NCBI GenBank assembly: GCA_021464415.1
Contig: CM038467.1
Span: 26,901,248-26,965,247 of the forward strand
Direction: 5' to 3'
Length of the DNA: 64,000 nt
From: Lonicera japonica
Taxonomy: Eukaryota; Streptophyta; Magnoliopsida; Dipsacales; Caprifoliaceae
The stretch's first letter is position 1. Every line of letters begins with the position of its first letter. Shown here in pieces: positions 47,646 through 56,977 of the stretch. The notes under the pieces are model-generated. The model was given only the letters and a program-made list of their open reading frames with translations, did not search any database and was not told the DNA's origin. Made by a program: the position numbers and the translations under genes.

Positions 47646-47669
47646 CCAAATGCTTGTGTTATTTGTTGA
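47646..47669 (+). CDS. Orphaned C-terminal tail with CaaX motif
   Basis: Directly after the right target-site copy, in the frame that GAG GAT would continue, seven codons encode PNACVIC followed by TGA. C-V-I-C is a CaaX prenylation signal at the exact C-terminus, the hallmark of HIPPs. In the present allele this tail is separated from the coding sequence by 1.7 kb and an immediate stop. Confidence 0.85.
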   Translation, partial: PNACVIC

Positions 47670-48672
47670 TTTGCTAGATGAAACTGATTAAGAATAAGAG
47701 AGACGTTACTTTTATTGTGATATCCGCGTTGAAATCGGACCCTTGAAATTGTTTAGATATAATGAGTTTAGAATTACTATTCGTATTATAAAACACAAAG
47801 TTTTGAGTCAATGTTCATTTTTAAATCTCACTTAATTCAAAGGCTAACATTGCATATAGTTGGCATGTAATTAATATTAGCCCTTGGATGTTATTTCTTC
47901 TCATGCTGAAATATCAAATAAATACAATAAATACTCACACACAAAATATACATCCAACATGCTACTCTTGTTCACTTTCTCTCTCATTAACCTTTTTAAA
48001 AAAACTTTTAAAATGTCTTAATTTTAAATTCATAAATTAAATTTTAATAAAATTTAAAGTTTTGAAATCTACTAATTAATGTCTATAAAACAAGATCCAC
48101 TATGAACATAAAATTGTAAAATAATAAGTAAAAAATCAATACTAATATTCGGATTAATTTAGATAATGTAATATTAGTGTCATATACTAATATTGTAAAA
48201 TAATAAGTGCTGGACATATATTTTTGCATTTAGTGTCATATACCAGTTATCTAAATTATCTCTGATTAATTTAGATAACACTTTCGTTCTTCAAAAATAA
48301 TGTAATATTAGTTTTATAGCGTATAAAGTTTAACTGATTTAATTAAATTCTATTTCCCACCACCATACTAAGTTAGATGATACTCTTATTTTCAAATATT
48401 AGTTTTTTTCATTTATCATGGCGAACAATACCAAATAGAATTATAAAATTGCCAATAACAGGATTATAGAATTTCAAAACAATAATTTTTTATATTTTTA
48501 AAATTTGAACTTTTTATATATGCTCTCAATAACATCAGATGATCAGTATCAGCACCACCACCCTCCGAGCATGATCGTATAAGCAATAACAGTACAGACT
48601 GGAAAACTTCTAACAATCAAACAAACAAAAACTCTCTACCCAAGAATCTTACTGTCATATAGTCCCCAATCT
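47670..48672. other. A+T-rich intergenic sequence
   Basis: No gene recognised. About 47860-48140 shares short motifs (ATACTCACACACAAAATATA, AAACAAGATCCA) with the Helitron family, probably an old fragment. Confidence 0.35.
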
Positions 48673-48861
48673 CTACTCACCACTTTTCGCATGTTTCAGA
48701 TTTGATCCGGATATGTTAGTTTCACTCGAATCTGAATCCGAAATTAAATGGAGTAAGTTGTGGCCTACAGCCTCACCCAAATAAACAAATTCCACACCCT
48801 CTACACCAGACACATGAATTACATCAAAGACTAGCGCATAAAACCAACAAGTCTACACATT
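48673..48861 (-). other. Short coding-like frame, unidentified
   Basis: On - a 62-codon frame without ATG ends at TAG (48673-48675). It reads ALVFDVIHVSGVEGVEFVYL then GEAVGHNLLHLISDSDSSET. A possible acceptor (GCGCTAG) precedes VFDV. The amino-acid composition looks more protein-like than that of the neighbouring frames, but I do not recognise the family; it may be a terminal exon remnant or chance. Confidence 0.2.
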
Positions 48862-49053
48862 GCATGATCAGGCCCAAAGTCACTTACACATTAATAAAGC
48901 CCAAATTGTGAGCCCACTATCAAGACAAGACTATGACTAGGTTCCATGCATCTAGAGTAATTGATGAAGTCTTATATTCAACTAAGCAGCTACACAAGAT
49001 AATCCACATGGAATTAGTTTCCTAATATTCTACTAGTTGCTAAATTTGTACTT

Positions 49054-49560
49054 AGGGGTGGCAATTGTGACTGTGTTATGCGGGCTCGTATTGTGTTACA
49101 CATGTTAATATTATTAGAAACGACGTCAACACAAACCCGACAAGATTAACTAATTAATCATGTCAAAAATTTTAACCCTAACGCAACATGTTTATTAATT
49201 GTGTTATATGGTTTAACACGTGTAACCTATTTATTAAACTATTAAAAGTCATTCCATATAAATTTCATCATACCAAAATGAATATATATATATATATATA
49301 TAGTTAAATTATATACCATCAAATTATCCTAGTGGAGGCTGTAGAAAATTATAATGTATCGTAACATGAGGTTAACATATGTAGAAGGAAAAATAAGAGT
49401 ATTTAGGTTGGGGTTTAATATTTTTTTAATTATAATAATCTACATGCTATATGGGTTTGTGTTACACAAGTTAACATGTTCAATTTAAATGCCCTATATC
49501 ATCTGAAAATATACTAGGAACCCTACCTTAGTAGAGTAATCATCTCCATTTGCAAAGGGC
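49054..49560. repeat. Degenerate hAT-like sequence
   Basis: TTAGGGGTGGCAATTGTGAC looks like a hAT left end and is followed by GTGTTA/TAACAC-type motifs up to about 49480 (GTGTTACACAAGTTAACATG). No right end or target duplication was fixed. Confidence 0.3.
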
Positions 49561-49599
49561 ACCCCCTAAAAGAGAGAATTAAAGTAATTGTGGACTAGG

Positions 49600-49810
49600 T
49601 AACACGCCTCCTCACGTAACGTTTTATATTGAGTGACATGGTGCCCATGTGGCTGTTGGGTCTTAACAAGGTGAATAGCTTTCATTTTGATACTATATTA
49701 GAGTTCGGAGCATCTAACCCAAAACCAATTGGCAATGATATGGATGGAGTAACTCCTCCATCTTATATATTACTTTGTTATGATCCATTGTCCCAATGTG
49801 GAATTTGTAG
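49600..49810. repeat. Possible LTR fragment
   Basis: CAATTGGCAATGATATGGAT, CTCCTCCATCTTATATATTAC and ATTGTCCCAATGTGGAATTT resemble blocks I associate with LTRs of plant retrotransposons. The small frame 49629-49823 is not supported as a gene. Confidence 0.25.
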
Positions 49811-49814
49811 TCTT

Positions 49815-50017
49815 AACAATTGATTATTAAACCCAAGTAATTTTACCATTTTCCCAAAACTCACACTTCGATTTACTCAGTTTTTCATACTTCGTGTAAT
49901 ATAAGTATTGCCACTAATATACATTTGCTTGAAACATTAAAGCTAAAGGTTTAATCAACAATTTTTGAAATTTCTCTCTCTCCGACTTACAATAATTAAT
50001 ACAATGGTTATAACGTT
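49815..50017 (+). repeat. Copy of the intron 2 segment of the TIR-LRR-HMA gene
   Basis: Aligns with 43400-43612 in the same orientation at roughly 80-85% identity by eye. Together with the HMA copy at 51.14 kb it suggests that the 3' part of the gene was once duplicated downstream. Confidence 0.7.
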
Positions 50018-50214
50018 GATCATTGGCAAACTCAGGGTTTGATATTAAGGTGGGCGAAATATAAATTTGATGCACAATTAAATACATTCATGATGACATA
50101 AAATAAGGTAGGCAAAGTGGAATTTTTCTTATGACTAATATAAAATAAGTTAGACAAAATGTATTTTTTTTCTCCTAAATTAAAGTGGATGAAGTCTAAC
50201 AACCAAGTGTGACC

Positions 50215-50300
50215 CATTGGATAGTCGAGCACTAAGATCAGCAGTGGGTTCGACTGTGACCTCTCCAGGTCGAATCTCGCCAGATGTAAAATGTTATATA
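50215..50300 (+). repeat. tRNA-like segment, possible SINE remnant
   Basis: CCATTGGATAGTCGAGCA followed by GTGGGTTCGACTGTG and CAGGTCGAATCTCGCC has box A- and box B-like parts. No target duplication or tail was found. Confidence 0.25.
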
Positions 50301-50308
50301 AATGTGGT

Positions 50309-50637
50309 CAGGGATGGACCAAGACCAAGGATTTTAGTTGGGGGCAAAAATAGTACTACAATCCCATTAAAGTCATCAAAGTTTTTGTTCTTTTAAGTTT
50401 AAGCACTTCTTAAACATAAAATGCATCTTGGGTTCTAAAATTTAAAGGTATTTAAGACTATAAGCTTGTCACCATGACAATATTACTTAATTGTCAGACC
50501 ATTTTCATTTTTGCTAAACTTTTCAACCCAAATTATATATGTTAGTAGTACACGTATGCGGTTAATGTATAATTAATCCATTATCATATTAGGTAATAAA
50601 ATCCTAAACCCCCCAGGCCTTGCATAGGTCCGCCCTT
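50309..50637. mobile_element. Probable hAT-like MITE
   Basis: Ends CAGGGATGGACCAAG and, complemented, CAAGGGCGGACCTATG, enclosing about 330 bases of non-coding sequence. No target duplication could be confirmed. Confidence 0.4.
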
Positions 50638-51141
50638 GAATAGTTGAATGTGGTTAGTACCATAGGCATAATATATACACATAAATACTTGGTATATGAT
50701 GTTATTACACTATAGAATGAGAAGGAAAAATTAAAAACTTTAGGGTGCTAGGGTGCTAGGGTACACAACAATATAATTCTGATGATGTTATTGCACCATT
50801 TGCCATTTTTTAAGAAGCAAGATTATCAACACTAGAACTTATGATAAGCTCAATGCGTGTGCAAGTAATATTATACTTGATAATCACTGATATTACGTAA
50901 ATGTTTGAAATATTTAGTTTCTAAGAGTGGTGTATTTGGCTGGTACTGCAAATAAATGGATTGTGGGGTTACTTTTTACACTGTGTTCTCACTTGAGTCA
51001 AACCAACCAACTGCACTTTAAAAAGTAGCGCAGTTGATTTTCATTATCTCTGATATCGGCAATCTGTAAACACATTTTCGTTGTATCTGAAGATCTTATA
51101 TTCTTTACTTATATATCGATCCACTCGTATTTCAGCAGATA

Positions 51142-51386
51142 ATGAAGAAAGTCGTGTTGAAATTAAACACAACAGATGAAAAGTGAGGGCAAAAGCGATG
51201 AAAGTCGCTTCTGGCATGCTACGCATTGATACAATTGCATGTGACCTGAAAGAGAAGAAAATGACGGTGACTGGGGATGTAAATCCAATGACGTTAGTGG
51301 GGAATTTGAGTTAGGTTTGTCACACATAAATTCTCACTGTTGGTCCAGCAAAAGAGCCTGCAAAAAAGAAAGAAGAACTGATGTAG
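51142..51386 (+). pseudogene. HMA-domain pseudogene without the conserved intron
   Basis: Starts ATG AAG AAA GTC GTG TTG (MKKVVLKLNTTDEK), then one base is missing compared with exon 5 (GATGAAAA-GTGAGG), after which the new frame reads AMKVASGMLRIDTIACDLKE and [21 protein letters not shown] and TAA interrupt the next segment (NLS*VCHT*ILTVGPAKEP), and the frame ends at TAG (51384-51386). It is clearly a relative of exons 5-6, but the intron that splits the domain after VVSGFA is absent, with SGMLRIDT continuous. That points to a retrocopy or to an intron loss. No CaaX box remains. Confidence 0.85.
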
Positions 51387-52595
51387 ATACGGAGATAAAG
51401 AAGAACATTACTAAAGAATCTTATTAGAGGAGCCAATATGTAAGTGTGGATGCGCATAACAATCTTAGATTGAGAAAAGTTTCTCGAAAATAGTTTTAGA
51501 TACTTGTTATAAGAATAATCGTTATATATACATGATGAAGTGATTTTTAATTAAAGCGTGACTGATTCGGTTAAACTCCATTTGGATTCCTTTAGCAAAT
51601 GCAGACTTTTATTCTTAATTTTTAGGATGTAATGGCCTCTAGGTTGTCCATGTCTTGCTGCTTTTCTTTCAGTCGAGCAACTATGTGGTTCATTCTCTTT
51701 CTTCTTCTTGCTCTTCCTATTGATGGTGAGCAGCCTTGAGGGTCAATTGTTCCAGACCAGCTAGAGTCTATTATCTATTGAATAGTTCCTCTCTTTACTT
51801 CTAAAAAATGACTATGTTAAATCCTGAAAACAGGATGGAGTATTAAACGCTTATGCATGGTGTCACTAATTTTGGAGTTTGGATTGAAAGGAGGGAGTGG
51901 AAAGGAAATAATTAATCATGAAAGAAAAGTCTCTTTCTTTACTATAATAACAAAGACCAACCCTCTCCCCCCTCTCTTTCTCTCGCAACAAAAAGCCAGG
52001 TGCAACTTGAATTCAGATCTCCCAAACTCGGGTGACTGCCTTTACTAATCATTTAGCTAAGCTTTTCACCATTCTTTATTTTTATTGGAGAAGTATTTCA
52101 TCAACCCAAAAGATGGGACTACGGGTCGCTGTTTTGTTCAAATCAGGACAAATAAGTTATGTTCCTTTTATTTTCCTTCTATTTTTCCAACACTAAAGAT
52201 CCATATTTTCTACCACAACTTTTCTGGAATTAGAAACACCAACGTGGTCTTGAACAACCACTGTAATCTCCTAAATAAAAAATCTATAATCACCCTGGTC
52301 CACAGAACAATATTCATATGCAATCAATGTTCAAGAAAATGGTGGCAAAACATGAACGATTTGGTACGTTCCATTTGGCCAAAATCTTAGACATAAACCT
52401 AGGGTATGAAGATGTTTCCCTATTTCATATAATTGTTGTTAAAAGGAATTTCACAAACAGGGGATCTCTGCTATGAAATTAGGGGTGTCACAAAAATATA
52501 CATACATAACGAATGATCATGTTAATGGAGATCACTATAATCTCTCAACACCAAGTGTGTTATCAAAAGAAAAAATAAAATCTCTCAACACTGAG
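51387..52595. other. Intergenic region
   Basis: No supported gene. About 51625-51790 is less A+T-rich but gave no recognisable protein on either strand. The 101-codon frame at 52085-52390 has no family features and is not accepted. Confidence 0.3.
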
Positions 52596-53722
52596 GAGGT
52601 GTATTCAATTTAAATTTTAAAAGATTTTTATGGACTTTTTAAAATCCGTGAACTCTTCTAAATCCAAAAAATAAAAAATTATTTTAAATCTATATGGACT
52701 CTAATAGAATTAAAATGGGTGATTTTATTTCTATCCACAAGATTTGTAAGTTCATCCACCTTAAAAATAAGGACATGACATTTATTTTTTTACTAAATTG
52801 CGACTAGAAATTTATCCACCAAAAGAAAATTGATATCAAAATTAGAAAAACATATTTTTCTCAAAATGCCCTCATTGATCTTTCATTATATATATAATGA
52901 AAGATACCATCAATTTTTGGCCCTTGCGTTTATGTACATCTATGAATTGGTATATTATATATATATATATATACACACGCATATAATATATCTACATAGT
53001 ACATACCATCAATTATCGAATTTTTTTCATTAAAAAAAAGTATTGAATTTTTTGTTAACTAAGCTGTGCTACAGAATTCATTAATAATCGGCATCAAATC
53101 CAACAGAGAATGACCAACTAGCTATTGCCTTGTGCAAGTAAAAAGAAACAAGCAAAAATTACAAACTTTGATTTATGATGTAAATTAGCTATAGAAGAGA
53201 CGGGGAAGGAATTAATCCTTTGGAGATGGACTGTTTGGATTGGTTTATTACTTTATTATTCCCATTTCCTCACTGTTGAACCCTAGTTTTTTATCAATTA
53301 AAATACACCATTTATTCTTGTAAATTTCTCTTAATCAAAACAATATAGTTTCTTTTGTGCTTTGTTAAGGATACAGTTTAGCAAGGGATCTAGATCTTAC
53401 ACAACATAGATGGTACAAAGCTGCACACTTTTAGAAATTAAAATAAGGGTTTTGATGCAACGAGAAGATAGGGCCAATTTGGGAAGATAACATTCTTTAA
53501 ATTTAAGATAAAATAAATTTCAAAATATTAAATATTATTAATTTTTGTAGGTTAATCCGACCAAGTGGGTAAACTAAAAGAAAAATATAGATTAACTTAC
53601 AAAGGGGATGAACTTAAATATTTAGCGGATAGATTCACAATTACCCTTTAAAATAATTTATGGATTTAGAAGAATTCACGGATTTTAAAACTTTCATAAA
53701 AAATCAAAATTGAATACACCTC
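52596..53722. mobile_element. TIR element (GAGGTGTATTC ends)
   Basis: Left GAGGTGTATTCAATTTAAAT and, complemented, right GAGGTGTATTCAATTTTGAT, pairing over about 70 bases (also AAAATCCGTGAACTCTTCTA). The 1.1-kb interior has no recognisable gene. A target duplication was not identified, so the superfamily is left open. Confidence 0.65.
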
Positions 53723-54326
53723 TTAAATTTCTTGCACGCCTTTAGCCTCTCCGTTTCTTACTCTCTTTAGAATTCGCCTTTTGCTTCAATGCTTTATGCA
53801 AAAAAGAACAGTAAACAGTTGTTATTTGCGAAGTTATCTGTTACCTTCTTGCATATGTCCTTAATTTTATTTTATATATTTACTCTTACTAGGATAAAAT
53901 TTTGTAGTTAATTACTAGTGGAGGCTCTGTAGAGATTAGTGGGTGGTTAGTGAGGTTATCTGAGTGGGTAGTTTTTGTGTTCAATGATTCTATTTAAACG
54001 TGGTTTACTTCTCAATAAAGAGAACGTGGAATATTGCAGTAAAAGAAGACAAAAGTTATTTTAACAAGGTTTGGTTCTCTTCGAATTAAATTATTTTTGG
54101 AGGTTTTTCTCACCCTCAGAGCATGTTTCTGTTCCTTTTATTTTTGAGAGAGCCCAAAAATAGAAGCACATAACTGGGCTAAGCTGGATCACAGACCCAA
54201 TCATTTGATCGGCCCATTCCTTAAGCTAGACTTGGTATTTCACAGAAGAGGCCCAGACTATAGGCCGGGAGGAAAGCTACTAGCCGAGGTGGTAGCAGCA
54301 CACTAAGATGGTCTACTCTGGCCGAG

Positions 54327-54570
54327 ATGAGTAGTGATGAAGAAGATGATAATGATGGTGGCCATGCTGCAATTGAAATACAGGAACTCGAGGATACAGA
54401 AAGTTCCTTATGGCATTTTTTGGGTACAGACGGGGAACCAAAGGGGCCCTATTCGCTTTCATTTCTTAAGCAATGAAGCGACTGTACTGCATTTGCATTG
54501 AAATTTTAAGGTTTGGAATACTAGCCGAAGTGAAGAAAACGCTATCTTGTTGGGTGATGCTGTAAATCGG
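54327..54570 (+). pseudogene. GYF-domain exon fragment (NERD/CCCH-type relative)
   Basis: The frame MSSDEEDDNDGGHAAIEIQE leads into SSLWHFLGTDGEPKGPYSLS and FLKQ, matching the W-x-Y/F-x-D-P-x-G-x-x-Q-G-P-F/Y-S core of GYF domains. The next conserved tryptophan is a TGA, SDCTAFALKF follows, then a one-base shift restores KVWNTSRSEENAILLGDAVN, the usual KIWR/KTSExxxxSILLTDAL ending of the GYF domain in plant NERD-like/CCCH zinc-finger proteins. GYF domains bind proline-rich peptides. One nonsense codon, one frameshift and the lack of neighbouring exons show it is a dead fragment. Confidence 0.75.
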
Positions 54571-56004
54571 GCTTTCCCGGGAAAAAGAGAAGCTGGAATT
54601 TCTTGATCCGATGAAAATTCAAGATTTCTGAAAACGGGTTGGAGCCTAGAAAAAAAAAGTTAAAGTAAATATCTAGGATGGTGTCAACGGAACTTTCTTG
54701 CAAAAATATAGAAGAAATTGGTGAACTATTTTTCCATTTATTAGGATTCAAGTGCATAGGTGTGTATATATATATATATGCTTATGTTGATTGTATGCCG
54801 TCTATGGGTCTTGATCACGAGGTCACAGTTCGGTGAAGTAGTCGAAATGCTTTTTTGTAACACAGGAAAGCATATAACATTTGGTACATTAATCTCTCTC
54901 TCCATATTCAATGTAGATGTATAATTCAAATGCATTTAAAATATGATATTTGGGACAATCTTTGAAATAAATCTCCGCTGTTCTACAAAGATAGTCCCAC
55001 TTTGAATTTGGTAATTGTTTTAATAAACAACGAATTTCAATCTAATCAATTGTCAGGGCAATTCATTTTCTATTACGAGATAAACTACAAGACTATGCTT
55101 CTAAAATAAAAATAGAACTATCAATTTGAGACATGCAAAAAAGAAATTGGGACTATCTTTTTGAGATAGAGATAGTAGCATATATTTCTTTATGTAGTCT
55201 TTAATTTGACATCGCGCTTTTAATGAACATCCCTGATTTTAACATCAAAAGTTATTTATTATGGTGAGATGCAATACATTAATTATGTATCAAAAGAAAT
55301 TTAATGCTTAATTTGAGACATTTCAAATTTGCTAGCTCAAGTCTGCATTGCGTTTGTGATTTCATTTGTGCAGATGTATCATATATATATATATATATAA
55401 TAAATAATTGCTCCTCTAGAGGCACGATATACATCATTTGATATCAAAGTATGGTTAGAAAGTTCCTGCAAGATGTGTCAAGGCCGAACTTAACATTAAG
55501 GTGAAAAATTATTTTTCACATATGATTACATCCACTCTCGTACAATATTTTAGAATTTCAAAAAAAAAATGTTAAAATTATATCCTCATTAAGCATTATC
55601 ATCAGATATGACAATTCATTAGCGTTATCATCACAGCAAGTTTTATGATAATATAGAGTTAAGGTCGGAAAATTCAGAGTCCCTATGAAGGATATGCTTT
55701 AGCACCAAGAATAAAACACAAAATCCCCATTTTTATCACACTCCAATCTACTATTGCAGTTATTGAAGATGGATAACACAATCTCATTCTTAGAACAAAC
55801 ACCAATAATAAGATAATCTGCAATCAAAGACATAACAATATCATCAAATAGGAGATTATACGAGCTGAATATCTTGGACATATTCTTTGAGCGCCACATT
55901 GATAGCATGGTTGTCGATAAATTGCTTGGTTCCCCTATCTGTTTAGTGACACATGAAACAATGTTTTATTATTATAATTGAAATTTGCGTAACACCATAC
56001 AAAG
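54571..56004. other. Intergenic region
   Basis: No gene accepted. A minus-strand frame at 55699-55908 (ending NSRLECDKNGDFVFYSWC) looks weakly protein-like but matches nothing I know. Confidence 0.3.
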
Positions 56005-56109
56005 CTTCATTTGGTTCAGGGCGAGATATTTTTGAACTCGCGCGTTTAAGTTGAAAAAATTTCTCTCACCCAAGTGAGAAATATTATGCCCTGAACCAAA
56101 TGAGGGCCT
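56005..56109. mobile_element. Small MITE, ~105 bases
   Basis: TCATTTGGTTCAGGGCGAGA and its complement-like TTATGCCCTGAACCAAATGA enclose about 60 bases. The CATTTGGTTC end resembles Tourist/Harbinger termini; target duplication not resolved. Confidence 0.5.
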
Positions 56110-56245
56110 AAAAGAACGGAACTAAGTAGTGGCCTCTAGTTACTTCTAAGTTCTAATAACAACTGAAACTTGAATGCATTAATTCAAGAGAAATATATTT
56201 ATTTTCTTGAAAAAGAAATACATTTACGAAATATATATATACACG

Positions 56246-56634
56246 CAGTGGCGTAGCCAAGAATTCGAAGTAGGGGGTGCGCAATTCGAGCCGATCGATG
56301 ATGAGTGGGAGTGGTTGAGTGGTCGCTGTACGGAGTCACCGGTCACATAGTGTGGAGTGAAATGGTCAAAAAAGTAGAAAAAAAAAGAGAGAAATAGGGG
56401 AGAACTGAGAAGAGAACGGAAAAATAAAGGGGGAGAGTGATCGAGGTTTCGGGATCTCTCCCCTCATTTAAATGTATTTCAATTCTCAAAATGCCCCTCA
56501 ACTTTTATTTCTTACAATTACATACCATCAACTATAAATTTATATATATAAATCTTTATTTTTTAAAAAAAAAAAATCCCGAAATTGTCGGGTGCGCGCG
56601 CGCACCCCCTCTTCTCTATGTGGCTACGCCACTG
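56246..56634. mobile_element. hAT MITE (CAGTGGCG family)
   Basis: Ends CAGTGGCGTAGCCA and TGGCTACGCCACTG (perfect 14-base inverted repeat), inner GGGGGTGCGC arms also pair. A perfect 8-base target duplication TATACACG is at 56238-56245 and 56635-56642. Non-coding. Confidence 0.92.
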
Positions 56635-56977
56635 TATACACGAAGCCTCTCTCCTCTCTCTAAAGGCATCATTTCTTTTAACTAAAGAATGGACTTCCCT
56701 TTTGAGGGGATATATAAATGGTTGAGTTGTTTTGATGAAATTTTGAATCATTTCCACCAAATTTCTATTATCGTCCTAAATAAATCTTAATATATACATA
56801 TATATATATATTTTTTTTTTGTTGCGCAAATAAGAAGGATCATTGTGTTATGATCAGAATTGTTTAAGCATGCTTGAGATCAGATGACCCAAAGGTACTT
56901 CAAATTCAAAACCATGTAGTCTTTCATGATCAATATATATTTTTTTAAGGACAAAAATTTGCAAAAGGTAGAAGAAA

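Noticed and set aside
52085..52390. 101-codon plus-strand frame
   Set aside because: No domain, repeat or conserved motif; probably chance.
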